Below, piece after piece: positions 24,651 through 36,556 of a stretch of DNA of 64,000 nt. The notes beneath the pieces were generated by a model. It searched no databases. It saw only the letters and a list, made by a program, of their open reading frames with translations, and was not told the origin of the DNA. The position numbers were made by a program, and so were the translations under genes. The number at the start of each line of letters is the position of its first letter. Position 1 is the first letter of the stretch. Origin of the DNA: Annona cherimola (lineage: Eukaryota; Streptophyta; Magnoliopsida; Magnoliales; Annonaceae); NCBI GenBank assembly GCA_030490835.1, contig CM059973.1, forward strand, positions 82,165,221 to 82,229,220. The letters run 5' to 3'.

Positions 24651-24666
24651 CGAAACCGTATATATA

Positions 24667-25170
24667 TATAAGGCTCTACTTCTATGTAACCAAGCAGACC
24701 CATGTAACCCTTTCGAAATCTAAGATTTTGATCTTTAATGGAAAATTTAATTCATTCATTGTATTTAACATCATTTGTTTATCTAGGAGATCAAGTTTTA
24801 TTTCAAACAAGTATATTTATAGGCCATATTTGTTAGAAAATGTAGATATTCATGTGTGAATTATGAAAAATGCTAAAATATCAATTTTAAATTAGTATTT
24901 TCAACAATCTAAATTGTCTAAAATATTATTTGTATGTGAATAAATGATTCTGTAAAATATTATTATATTCTAATACACATGAATATATATATTTGAACAA
25001 ATGTGACCCATAAACATACTTGATTGAGATGAAATTTGATCTCTTAGATAAACAAATGAAGTTAAATATAGTGGATGATATTGGATTTTATACTAAGGAT
25101 CAAAATCTTATATTTTAAAATGGTTACATAGGTCCGCTTCAATGTAACTCAGTTACATAGAAGCAGGATG
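24667..25170. mobile_element. MITE family A, complete copy
   Basis: Left tip GGCTCTACTTCTATGTAACC and right tip GTTACATAGAAGCAGG are inverse repeats, with further inverse matching through GATTTTGATC and TTTGTTTATCTAGGAGATCAA. It sits next to the previous copy in the same orientation. Confidence 0.75.
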
Positions 25171-25415
25171 CACTAGAGTGTATAGAACTTTAGTGCACTC
25201 AAGTACAAAAATTTATTTTTTTATTTTTGCAAAATTATTAACCTAAGTGTATTTAATTTATAAGTCAATTTTTACCTTTTTGGAAATTTATAATATTTTT
25301 AAAAATTTTCAAAAATAAAGATATTTTAGTCATTTAAATACATAGTATAACAAATCAAAAATGGAATAGCCTTCGTGCACCTAAGTGCACTTAACCTTGG
25401 TGCACTCGGGTATAT
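25170..25415. mobile_element. Fold-back MITE, family C
   Basis: The left arm holds TTAACCTAAGTGTATTTAAT. Tips are ATGCACTAGAGTG/TTTAGTGCACTCAAG on the left and CGTGCACCTAAGTGCACTT on the right. The right arm is shortened. Its right tip is shared with the next copy. Confidence 0.6.
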
Positions 25416-25750
25416 TTAATCTATTTTTAAAAATTTTTTATATGACTATTAATCTAGGTGCATTTAATATTTATATCAAGTTTTCCATTTTTACAGATTT
25501 GTAGATAGTTTTTTGATTTTTTAAAATCATTGGCATTTTTGTAATTTGTGAATATAAAGATGTTACTTTAACCATTTTTGTAATATGTGAATATAAAAAG
25601 TCTAAAAAATATCTACAAATCTCCAAAAATGATAAAACTTGATAAACATGGTAAATACACATAAATTAACAGTTGTATAAAAAATTTTTAAAAAATAAAA
25701 ATGAATTTTTGTACCTAAGTGCACGAAGCTAAGTGCACCTAGATGCACTA
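25385..25750. mobile_element. Fold-back MITE, family C
   Basis: Arms carry TTAATCTAGGTGCATTTAAT and AAATACACATAAATTAACAG. The tips (CCTTGGTGCACTCGGGT on the left, AAGTGCACCTAGATGCACTA on the right) resemble those of the abutting copy. A half copy continues at 25760-25890. Confidence 0.65.
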
Positions 25751-26234
25751 GATTATGACTTATTAAAAAATGGGTATTTTAATAATTTCTTGATTTAAAA
25801 ATTACTAAAATACCTCTATTTTTAAAAATAAAAATATGTATAAATATCTAGATATGGTAAAACTTAATACATATGTTAATACACTTGGAGTAAAAGTCCA
25901 TAATCGAATTCCACATTAAAAAGTGGAAAAAATTCTCTGGATTTTTAAGTAGGTCTCATGTTAAATATGATGTGATATGCTTTAAAATTATGTAGCTAAG
26001 CTGCCAAGTCAGAAAAGACAATATCACATAGTGAGACCCATAGACTACGGGCCCAAACATCACTTTATGAGTTTGTGCATTATAAGTAGTATCAAAGCAG
26101 GTGCATAAGATCAAACTATACATTTTGACCAAGAAACTGAAACCTGCTTTTAGTGGACCAGAGCTACCTCCTATGGATAACATGTTGCTCAATCACCCTC
26201 TAGAATCTTCAACTTGAGACAGGTGTCGAAAGGA

Positions 26235-26485
26235 ATTGGCGTGACTCGTGATTAAAAGATGAATTGAGAGAAGTGATGTAGTATAATAGAGATAATGAAG
26301 AGAGGTAAAGAGAATAAAGTTAAAATAAATAGGATAGTTATGAGAGTAAATGTGAAGAAGTAATTGAAAAATAGTGTAATTGTATAGAAAAAGGTAGAAA
26401 AATGATTAAAGAAATGACTGTTATGGAGAGAGTTTTATATTAACAAATTTTAGATGGATAAATTTTATAAATGCCAAATACACCC
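26235..26485. mobile_element. Truncated Tourist-like MITE
   Basis: The right end GCCAAATACACCC and the interior words TAAAATAAATAGGATAGTTAT and AAGTAATTGAAAAATAG match the Tourist-like copy at 5590-5869. The left tip is missing. Confidence 0.5.
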
Positions 26486-26639
26486 TATATTTTGAAAGAA
26501 ATATTTTTTTCATAATAGTGATAAGCTTGACAATAGACTTATCATGGGTTCAATAGGAAATAGCAACCCGATCAAATTAAAATGATTGATAAGTAAGTGA
26601 AGGGTGGGTCAGTAATATCGCAAGAGTAGGGTACCATTA

Positions 26640-27502
26640 GGTTGGGGTGTTAACATATCAGGTTAGATGGGTTAGAGCCTAATTCTAATCCTAATGTGAC
26701 TCATTAAAAAATCCCAACAATAATCCGCTTATGGAACTGTTTAGAAAACCTCGACCCTAACTCATTTATAATTTATTTAATAAACGAGTTAACAAGCTGT
26801 TAATGTGTTATGTGAGCGGTGTAGTAGATGAAAGAAGGGGAAGAAGGAGAGGGACAAAAGTTAGAAGAAAATAAGGAGCAACAAGAAAGAGAGAGGAAAA
26901 CAAAGAAAGATAGAGAGAGAAGAGATGGTTAGATGAAGAAGGCGAGAAAGATGGGGGAAACACGAAGAGAGAGGGAAGGAGACTGTTAGACAAAGAAGGA
27001 TAGAGAGATAAACATAGAGAGTGAGAGGAGAGGACAATCAAATGGAGAGGGAGAGAGATAAATAGGAAGAGCAACAAGGAGATACTTGGACAAAGAGAAG
27101 AGAGAGTAAAAAGATAAGGAGAAATAGAGGAGCAACAAGAGAGAGAGATGAACGAAGATGAAGAGGCAAGGAGAAAAAGATAGATAGGGAAGAGGCTTAT
27201 GGATGATAGTAGCAGAAAAAATGAGAGAGATGAGGGAGGAAATCTAAATGGAAAATCGATTTAGAATTTAGAGTAACATTTATATGCCTCTCTTAACGAA
27301 TTGTAGATGGATTGACTGGTTGAATAGGTTGGATGAGTTACTAAAGAGGTTAAAGGGCTGTAAAAGTATCAACCATAATACATTTATTTATTTAAATAGT
27401 TGAATAGGTTAGTAGAACATAAACTATTTATTTAAAAATTCTAACTAAACTCATTTATAAACAATTTGGATGAACGGGTTGACGATGACCATTAACACCT
27501 CC
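26640..27502. mobile_element. hAT-like non-autonomous element with perfect 8-bp target duplication
   Basis: TACCATTA flanks both ends (26632-26639 and 27503-27510), an 8-bp duplication as expected for hAT. The tips are GGTTGGGGTGTTAAC and, inverted, GGAGGTGTTAATGGTC. Length is 863 bp. The middle (about 26825-27250) is an almost pure purine tract on the plus strand with no coding homology. The right end is related to the terminus at 826-1055. Confidence 0.75.
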
Positions 27503-27539
27503 TACCATTAGATGATATTCTAAAAATCTCAAGTTCTTG

Positions 27540-28260
27540 AATAGAACATGTATGGGATGAATTTTTATTTTTATTTTTGAGATAACTTCTATTATTTTCA
27601 ATACACTTTTTATATTTCTACTAACATTTTTTTCATTTTCAATACACATTAATACATTATTATCTCTTATTCTATACAATTTCTTATCTAACTCGGAACC
27701 CATTTCATCTGAGGTAGGTTTTATCATTGATGAGATTAGGTCAATCCTCACTAGCAATGTCTCTTTTTCTGCTCATCATGTACTTCGGCAGGGTAATGTT
27801 GTTGCTCATTCCCTAGCTGAATTGATTTTGGTTTCTTCCGAGGACTACCAGTCCTGGCAGGGTAACCCGCCCGCTGCTATTTGTAGAAACATTTGTACAG
27901 ATAATTTTTTGGCAATGAATTGTTTGGATCACTCTTACTCTACTCCTGTCACGGCTAACAGGGAGTAGGACTAGAGTGATTCCTTTATCAAAAAAAAAAA
28001 AAAAATTATTATCTCATTCAAGCCCTTATATCCTTCTGAATTGACTTTGAGGGAATTAGAAATTGATCATAAATCTCAATATCTAGCGTTTTTTCTTTTT
28101 CTTTTTTCAAGATAATTTTTATCATTTATAATAAAAATTTTACACTTCTAATATCAATTTTCTCATTACGAATACACATTATTTCTTTATCATCTCATTT
28201 CTCCATGTCATTCAAGCCCTTGTAGTGAGGGGATTCGAAATTGATTATAAATCTCAAGAT
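27540..28260. repeat. Diverged local duplication (about 170-bp unit) split by a LINE
   Basis: Sequence at 27555-27666 plus 28016-28085 resembles 28090-28260: both share TTTTGAGATAA / TTTCAAGATAA, AATACACATT, CATTCAAGCCCTT and AAATTGAT-ATAAATCTCAA words in the same order. The first unit is interrupted by the LINE fragment at 27667-28005. Confidence 0.55.
27667..28005 (+). mobile_element. 5'-truncated L1-type LINE fragment with target duplication
   Basis: TTATTATCTC flanks it at 27657-27666 and 28006-28015. The frame encodes the end of a plant LINE RNase H region (IDEIRSILTSN, then AHHVLRQGNVVAHSLAE) and closes with TTTATC plus 15 A. It is colinear with the C-terminal part of the larger LINE at 36.6-38.1 kb. 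The 5' truncation is the normal outcome of target-primed reverse transcription. Confidence 0.85.
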
Positions 28261-28690
28261 TCGGAGTTTCGGAATCATTCGATTCATTAGATTTTATAGT
28301 GGGGTACATTATTAAATGATGTTCAAGTATCTTTTTGATATATAACAAGAGAGCGGAGAGAGAAAGTCATGGATACGTACCCTAAGACTTTTGTTACCCT
28401 TAAATGCATGCTCGAGAAAATCAAACCCGCAAAATGAATGGAGAGACGGGGAAGAATAGTAGTTTAGAAGAATCGCTATCACATTAAGATGTAATAACTT
28501 AAATCATTAAAAGAAAGTACAATAGGAAGTCTTCAATAATTGGTCAAAAACAAGGAAAAATACATAAGAAAGCAATTTTCGTGGATTGAGATGAATTGGG
28601 CTTGCACATCCTTAGCGAAGTTGCTTATTTGTGTTTAGTATTTACTATAAATCATCAACCTAGATAAGATTGTACAGAGAGCCCCCAAGT
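28261..28690. other. Intergenic DNA downstream of the AKR pseudogene
   Basis: From about 28560 to 28690 the text resembles the 3' flank of AKR copies 1 and 3 (GAATTGGGCTTGCACATCC, TTGCTTATTTCTGTTTA-like), so the duplicated block extends beyond the stop codon. The part before 28560 shows nothing recognisable. Confidence 0.5.
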
Positions 28691-28698
28691 GAAGCTTT

Positions 28699-31600
28699 TT
28701 ACATCTCTCCATCCCAGAACTCCCAAGGTGACTTGAACATGTCGTCTGAGAATATGAACTCCGGAATTATAAGAATCATTTCTGTGGGATTGTCCCAGTC
28801 TGCTTCAACTCTTCCTCCGTCAGTTCCCAGTCCAAAATTGCGGAGTTCTAACTGAGTCTTCCTTTGTTGAAGCTCTTGGGAATCAATCTCATGCCTTGTT
28901 GAAGTCCCCACTTTAGTGCAATCTGATTTGGCAAACGCATGCATATTAGGTTGTTCTAGGCCAGCATAATGCATGTTTGGATCTGATTACAACAGTTCAG
29001 TTGACGATGAAAATGAACCGATTTCGAGCTTATAGATACAGCTCAACTTGCTCTATGAACATGAGTGCCGAAAAGGTAATATTTACCACTGCTATTATGT
29101 AATATATACCTGGGCCACAGTCTTCCTTTTGCGCGGGCAATGTTGGTGATCATTACATTTCCAAGGACAACATCAAGGCCCCGTTCCTTAGCTCCTAGAG
29201 GTGAGTAGGCACTCACATGAATACCCTTCTTAGCATAGAAGTTCGTCAGGTTCTTTGCTGCCAAATCGAGTGCATCTTCACCTGATATTTGTCATTGAAT
29301 TTGATAATCAATCAGCTAGCTCTTCAATTTGAAACAGAACATGAAAAACGAAAGAACACGATCCTTTTTTTGATGAAGAAAGAACAAAATCCTGATCATT
29401 TGACAATGTGACCTACCTGATTGACGGTCGGAGGGATCCTCGCATGCGCCAGAGATCTGCGATCTTCTTGCAAGTGAAATTGCTAGCTCCAATAGGCCTT
29501 GCGAGGCCCATCTTATGTATCTCCTCCATTGCTTCCCATATGACATTCATATCAAAAGGAAGTATGTCATCCTTTTCACCAGGCATGTCCAGTATTCCTT
29601 CCTTCATTCTTGCTGGGAAAGGAACCACGTACAAATCCACATATTCCAACCTCAGCTTCCTGCAACCAAAATGAAAAAAGCAAACCCAAGTTGAGAATCA
29701 ATAACCATGATTGTGATGATGTATGGCTGAGATAGTACTCACCTAAGCGATTCTTGGATAGCAGAGAGGACGCTTTCTGGGCACGCACTGTTGCACCAAA
29801 ACTTGGTGGTAACCCAAAGCTCATCTCTGCTCTTGATGATGCTTTTCTCAAGGGCCTCAGCTATGGCAGCTCCCAGCCCTCGTTCGCTCTGGTAGACGGC
29901 CATCGAGTCGAAGTGGATTTAGAATGTAGTTCTTTGGATCTTGGACGGGCGATACGGGGAAAGAAGCTGTTCCTGTTCCTAGTAATGACATCTCCTAACC
30001 AGAATTCAATGGAACTGTGGGTTGTCCTGGGAACCTCTCATGATTCACCAACTAGGTCAGCCTCAACAATCACCCCTTTTGGCTCATCCGTCGAAGGAAC
30101 AACTTCCTTGGTTCTGTAACACCACACCCTTGAGGTGTCATGGGTCAAAGCTGAGATTATCATTATAAATAAAATCTCACAAGATGGAAATAGATACCAA
30201 GATGCAAAACTATAAAAATTTAACTAATACATTTCAAGTCTGCTTCTCATAAAATCATTATATATATTTAATGTCCATCATCAGTACAAGTAAGCATTAT
30301 AAGGTTATTTCAATAATATTTAAACTTCTTTATCCTTCGCTCTGCTAGTTTCACATTTTCTCCATGTTGGTAAAGACTCTAGTTTAGCATTGTATCCCTC
30401 TGTTTTCACTAAAAATAAAACTATATGAGTTGAAAGCTCAGTAAGTAAATTTTTTTAATTCATTTTTCAATCATTTTGATTTTTTAAAAACAAACATAAC
30501 GTCTATATTGATCTTTTATGTACAACAAACTCTAATTAATAAAAATTAAACACCTTTATGCATATGTATAAATATGTTAATTCTAAATTATGCATTAACC
30601 CTATAAGCATTGTCATCTGCTTGTGCTCGCATGTAGCCTTGCTACACATTCGTGAGCCAGTTCATCTTCTTTTTTAGTCTTAAGGTCGTTACCCAGGTAA
30701 CCTAATATACAATTATACATCATGCTCATGCATTATGATGAATTACCATTTAGATTCACCGCTTAACATGATTAAGAATATTTTGAAATAATCATGCTCA
30801 TACTTGGATAAATCAATTTGAAATAAAATTCCAAACTTAATAAATAATCATAATTCATAACAATTTATAATATTCAAAATATATTTTCAAAGTCATGCTT
30901 TGATAAATGGTTACTTCCCTCTAAGTAAGCTTTAAAACTCCATTTTTCTAATATTTCGGAGTAGCCTCGAGTCTCTTTCCCTAATTTTCATCACAACATA
31001 TTCACTGTTACAAATTATTTTTCATAATTATTATTTAAATTTTCATTTATGAATTTTCCAAAATTTCTCATAATTTTATTTGGTCAAAATTCATTTTTTG
31101 TATTATTCCACTTTAAAATAACTTTATTTCTTATTATTTGCAAGAAAATATAAATTTGAACTCATATACTTCTTTAAATTCTTACTTTAATTTTTCATGA
31201 TTTTTCATAATTTTTTTCCTTTTTTAGCACCACACCTTTTAATAATTTTATTTCTTATATTTTTTTGAAAAATCTTAAGTTTAAGATCATTTAAGATTTT
31301 AAATATTGAATTTAATTTTTTGGGTATTTTTCATAATTTTCTATAATTTTCATAATTTTTTGTATTTTTTACAATTTTTGAATTTTTAATTTTCTTAGCC
31401 GGCCGGTCACCAGTGCCGGCAACTCCTTACCGTGAACCACCACTAGTGGACAAATTGGTGGGTTATGCTATGGACCGAGTTTGGTTTCTGTAATTTAGGC
31501 TTAGTTTTTATGGGTTTGAGGCTAGTGAGCTTGGCTTCTGGGATTCCTCAATTACTAGGCTTGTCGAGATGAGCTTAGCCCACTAGCCGAGAAATTTTAT

Positions 31601-32522
31601 TTATTTATTTTCAACTATCGGTATTTTCCGAATAAAATAGTTTAGATCTCTCAATAGAAATATTTGTTTGATTTAAACTGACAAAATTATGTTTTACAAT
31701 CTATACGGTAAATTTCTCAAAATAACATCTCCATCATTAGATTTAATATAAGGAATTTAATAAAGGGTTAAAATTAAAGGTTACTTCAAGTAGCTATCTA
31801 AACTAAATTTCAATAAAATTCATTTATCATACACATTGTAGAATTTCTTGAAGAATGTTTGTAATAGTTCATATTATCATTTTTATATCTGTATTTTCCT
31901 ATAAAAAATTTTGTGTTTTACTCTTAAAATATATAATCACCACTCTAATTTGTTTGTAAAAATCATTATATGATTCTGATTAAACTGAAATTTTATAAGG
32001 AGGTTAAACTAATGATTATCTTGTTATTATACGGTTACAATTCTCTGATCGTGCTCAAAAGCATGTTTATTTCATAGTATTGAGTTTTCTACCATTTATT
32101 TGTTAGTTTTATTTGAAATAGGTAAAATTACAATACAAACAATTTCAATAATACTCCTATTACTAACTAACCATGTTAGAAATATCATTAATAAGAAATG
32201 GGTTGCATATATTATGAACTCAGGAAGATCAACTGAAAAATTTGGATGTAATGTACCTTCAATTCTCCTTCTTCTTCGTCTGTCTCTCTCTATTTCCTCC
32301 CCATTTCATCTCCTGTAAACGACGCAACCCATCTTATTTTCTCCTCTTCTTATACTAATGGAGTTGCTAAATGGCTGCCATAAATTACACCGTTTTTATT
32401 TATTTAAACGGCTCTGCCATGACCGTCATAGTTTCTATGAGCGGAGATGTCTTAGTTGGAAGTGGAATTGGGCCCTCCATCACATGTGCTACGCCATTCG
32501 TTCCTTCGCCACGCACGCGCAT
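28699..32522 (-). pseudogene. Aldo-keto reductase pseudogene (copy 2 of 3) with 2.3-kb insertion in exon 1
   Basis: Exon remnants from the 5' end: 32522-32437 and 30115-29743 (exon 1 split by an insertion at 30116-32430), 29659-29417, 29281-29110, 28922-28699. Intron positions match the two intact paralogues and splice sites remain. Against them exon 2 is 1 nt short (243 instead of 244), exon 3 is 2 nt short and exon 4 is 1 nt short, so the frame is lost several times. A deletion in exon 1 removes the region around GYRH before the catalytic Asp, and exon 1 has another short deletion near 30058. The ATG and the TATA box are still readable. It cannot make a full reductase. It lies between the two intact genes in the same orientation. 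Confidence 0.9.
30116..32430. mobile_element. 2.3-kb AT-rich insertion, possibly a solo LTR
   Basis: The segment interrupts exon 1 of the AKR pseudogene; sequence on both sides aligns contiguously with the intact paralogues. GTTCT precedes it and GTTTCT follows it, a likely small target duplication. One end reads TGTAACACCACACCC, a common start of plant Gypsy LTRs, and the other TGACGGTCATGG when inverted. There is no protease, reverse transcriptase or integrase frame. A solo LTR is the simplest reading; no second LTR was found, so this is inference. Confidence 0.55.
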
Positions 32523-32610
32523 CTTCTGATTCTTCTTTATCCTCTGTTCTCCCCCCTTTCTTCTTGTCGAGCTGGTTCGATTTATGACATCCCGAGCTTG
32601 CAGTCTTCCA

Positions 32611-32618
32611 TTTTTATA
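32611..32618 (-). promoter_or_regulatory. TATA box remnant of the AKR pseudogene
   Basis: CACTATAAAAATGGAAGAC on the minus strand lies about 90 bp before the former ATG and is colinear with the TATA boxes of copies 1 and 3. Confidence 0.55.
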
Positions 32619-32699
32619 GTGGAGATTTCAACCCAATTGAATCCATTGGATATTCTGCTATCCGTCATCTAATATCTGCGTTTTTTGTTTGGTTCGTCA

Positions 32700-34830
32700 T
32701 TCGTTTTGGGTTCTTAATTAACCTGCCATTCAAGCATATTCGATTTCACATTTCCACATACTCGTATAGTCTTGTTACAGAAGAAGTTTATCATTGTTAT
32801 AATATGTCCTCTTTGAATTTATTTGGGTCTTACACACTCACAGCTTGCCTTTGAAAGTATCACAACAGGTTGGTATTTGCGGCTTCATTTTCGATCAAAC
32901 ACTTCCACCTCCACAGTAGTGATCTAGAAAATGATAAATGATATTATAAATTATTATAACATTTCAATTAAACGAAGTGTGTATCCAAGTGATTTTCTTA
33001 TTTATGATTGTAATAATGTTTAAACATGCATGGTCCACCCTTATATTTCGATTAAAATAATTTTCTATATCATTTTACATAAAGCAAATTACTTTTAGGA
33101 CTAAATAAGATTTTAATTTTTGAAGTGAGCTCAAATGGGAAAAAACACATAAGAGTTGGCAAGGTTAACATGAAACTCCTTTTGAGAGGTATTATACCAT
33201 AAGATTTTTTTTAATTCAGAATTAATTTCAAATATACTAACTATATTTGACTTTAATTTTAGATGTACCTACTAAGCTTTAAAATTTCATTTCTACCCAT
33301 TAAGTTTGCTATAAATTTCAGAGATACTCATCTATTTGTTGTCATTGATTTTTATCTTCCTAAGACCTAATGAATAACTTTTTGATTGTGCGAGCTAAAG
33401 ATAGTGATGTATTTGGGTTTCCTCAAGCCGTAAACCAAGTAGATTTATTTTTTGACCCATATATTTGTTTTATTTTCCTCTTTTTTTTTCTAATTATCTC
33501 TTGATTATAAGATTTTTTCGTAGATCATTTGTGTATAACTAGATATTTTATTTGGTTTTTTTAGAGCGATTCCTCACTACAATAGTTATATGACAAGTCT
33601 ATTTATTGGATAATTCTTGAGCTTGAGATTTGAACCTTTTGATGAAGAGTGTCACCATTGACTTCGGCTTTACTAATGACTAAATAGATTTTATCGAAAC
33701 TTTTATTATAACTAGCATTTACTGTTGCAGAATAAATTAATTTAAAATTGAGCATTGATCCTGTGCCCGCTGCTTTCGTAGTTGTGCGGTTGTGCGGGTT
33801 TTGTAGCATTTAATTTGGTAGGTGAGGAAAAGGGCTAAGACATCCTTGCACAAGAGGCTTTTTTGAAAAAAATTCCGAAATCAAACTCAATCGCCACCTC
33901 TCTTCTTGCTGACCCTTGCTCTCATTCTTGTTGATCTCCCACCTCTCTCTCAAATCGTGCTGATCTCCGACATCCCTCACCTCTCTCTCACCCCTCTCCC
34001 AATTCTCTCTTGAATCATGTGAGGCACGATAGCCGAAGAACTATAAGCTCCTCCTCATTTTTCCTTCCTCAAAAATCATAAACAACGGAGCACATCCACC
34101 ATCCAAAAGTAATGTACTATTGCTTATTGGTTGGTGTCATGATGAAGGAGAATTCATGCCCAAAAAAACCTCTGTTGGAGCAGAGACTTGGAAATAAAAA
34201 AGAAAAATTTGAGGAAAGTGGGGAAAATGCAAACCAAGAAATAATTGTCTCCTCTAGACGTGTTATAATTGTTACTTTCCTTAAGACAATATTTACACCC
34301 TTGCAGCTGTTTAAGATAATAGCAACTTGCCCCTATGTTATAAAGAGAGAACCTAATCTAAAATAAAAAACAGCCTTATTTCTAGATCTCAAACACTTGA
34401 AGTTGAAGCAAGATACAAATTCTTTCTCCCACCATGCAAATAAGACATGAAATTCTCTCACCTTTCCGGTAGCCCGTCGCACCTTAATAGCAGGCGAAAT
34501 GAATAACGTTAATCCGTTCCATACGGAGGACCGAATCAAATGGCATGCGTGGCATCCTATTTAAACATCCACGAGCTAAGCGAGACGGAGTCTCCCGGGC
34601 ATACCACGTCAACTTGGCGAAAATTCTGAAGGATACATCTCTAATATTGCAGGGCGTGAGACAAGCAAATGCACGGTCAAAGAGAAAATTCCATGAGATA
34701 TGCACATGGACCGTTAAAACAAAATTGTGGCCGGACCATGCATTAAGGCAAAACAAATTGCCTAAAACAAAACCGGACCCAAACACTCCCATACAATATT
34801 TATATATAAGTTGTATGTAAACATAAATTA
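32700..34830. other. Intergenic DNA
   Basis: A weak family A MITE remnant is visible around 32930-33140, and a CT-rich tract lies around 33895-34015. Open frames at 34112-34366 and 34484-34820 show no domain. No gene called. Confidence 0.3.
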
Positions 34831-34836
34831 TTTATT

Positions 34837-35490
34837 TTGAAAATTCCCAACAACCTCAACATGTACATCTTCGAACGGAGAAGTCCACTGGCATGGGCTA
34901 CTAGATATAAGATTTCAATTGGTCTGGCCTTTGCTTTACTTTACCTCCATGAGGAAGGCGAGCAATGCATGGTGCGTAGAGACATCAAATCCAGCAATGT
35001 GATGTTGGATTCTAATTTCAATGCTAAGCTGCGGGATTTTGGATTAGCTAGATCGATGGACCACGAATTGAGGCCACGAACAATAGCCTTTAGCTGAGAC
35101 GTTGGGTTACCTGGCGCCTGAATAAATTGCTACAATAAAATGCAGCAAAGGATCAAATGGTGTTGTTGGAGATTGCATGTGGAAGGAAAGTAAAAGAACC
35201 CAACAGGGAGGAACACAGATGAGGTTGGCGGATTAGGTTTGGGGCCTCCATGGCAGGGGATGATTGATCAAGGCATCAGATGAGAGATTGAATGCTGAAT
35301 TCGATCAGAAACAGATGGAGTGTTTCATGAATATTTGGTTATGGTGTTCTCACGACCGGATATCAATCACATGCCTTTTATATAACAAGCAATTCAACTA
35401 TTTCGCCATTCCCCCAGCTCCAAACCAAATGCATATTCCGACATATCTTCCCCCATTTCCACTGGAGAAAAGCTTCTTCTCATTTCCATA
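34837..35490 (+). pseudogene. L-type lectin receptor kinase relic (kinase domain only)
   Basis: The open part (to 35097) reads as the middle of a receptor kinase domain: SIGLAFALLYLHEE, then RRDIKSSNVMLD, then DFGLARSMDHEL. The catalytic loop has Arg where His is usual (RRD for HRD). Beyond a stop at 35095, shifted frames continue with TLGYLAPE followed by a stop, an EIACGR-like word, LVWGLHGRG, SDERLNAEFDQKQMEC and, near 35400-35450, a PPAPNQMHIPTYLPP tail typical of LecRK C-termini. The lectin domain, transmembrane segment and kinase N-lobe are absent, and stops and frameshifts break the rest. It is a dead fragment. Confidence 0.8.
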
Positions 35491-35806
35491 GCTGTGCCTC
35501 GCAAGATTATGGAGCGAGGTGAGAGACGGGTGAGAAAGATGGGAGCGAGATGTGAGAGAGAGTGGAGAGAGATGGGAGATCCATTTTTATTTTGGCATTT
35601 TTTTTTCAAACGGGCCTCCTGCGTAGGGACGTTTCTGTCCTTTTCCCCATCTACCCAGATCCGACAACCATAAAACAGCTCGCACCATCGCACGACTATG
35701 AAAGCAGCGGGCTAAGTGCCCAGACAGTTAGCCTGGCGCACAAGATCTCCACTCTTTAAAATTGGAGTAAGATGGTTGATAAGGCATGAGTTCAAGAAGC
35801 ATAAGT

Positions 35807-36304
35807 TAGGGGTGGGAATTGGGGGCGGGTCCGGACGGGTCTTGGTGTGACCAACCCTGACCCTACTTTTCAAAAATCTTATTTGACCTTTATTTTTTCC
35901 TAATAGGTCTCGGGACAAGTCGGGTCGGTATCGGGCCAACGGGTCGGGCAAAAACTACGGGTCAAATAAGAAGTTTTTAAAAATTTATGAACCTATCAAG
36001 TATAAAAATAAATTTATATCAAATTTAACTACTATATGCTTCAATTTATTACTAATAAGTCAAAGTAAAATATAAATACTTAAATAAAACATGAATATTA
36101 GCACTGAATGAGAGTTTTTTTAATGTGAGATATAAGAAAATGGGTCAGCGGGTAGGTCTGCCCCGACTCGCTATTTTTTAAAAATATAAAATATCCTACT
36201 CGCCATTCTTAAAAAGATCAAATATCCGCCCCGTCCCGCCCCGGTATTAAATAGGGTTGGGTCGGGGTGGGTCACGGGTCGACCCGCCCCAATTTTCACC
36301 CCTA
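35807..36304. mobile_element. hAT-like MITE with 8-bp target duplication
   Basis: Tips are TAGGGGTGGGAATTGGGGGC on the left and CCGCCCCAATTTTCACCCCTA on the right. GCATAAGT (35799-35806) and GCGTAAGT (36305-36312) flank it, an 8-bp duplication with one mismatch. It is 498 bp, rich in GGGTCGGG-type words near both ends, AT-rich in the middle and non-coding. Confidence 0.75.
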
Positions 36305-36524
36305 GCGTAAGTATTTCTTCATAAGTATGCCCGTAGATATGATCATTGACTCTTCATGCTTTGTAAGAGACTTATTCTTCTGCGTAATAGAATTCATTTT
36401 TTATATATCTCCAAATAGAATTAATTTTCGTTATCCAAAATAATACCAACCCAACCCCATTTCATGTACAAAATATAACCAATTAACCAACTAATAACTA
36501 CTTATTACAAATAACATCTTATTC

Positions 36525-36556
36525 TAGGGTCTGTTTGGTAATAATGAAAACTCAGC
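36525..36556. repeat. Left tip of a Tourist-like MITE
   Basis: TAGGGTCTGTTTGGTAATAA matches the Tourist tip of the copies at 10190 and 55431. The sequence then runs into the poly-T of the LINE at 36557, so the LINE may have inserted into a MITE. No right half was found. Confidence 0.4.

Noticed and set aside
27455..27757. 100-codon minus-strand frame as a gene
   Set aside because: It spans the end of a hAT-like element and the antisense of a LINE fragment.
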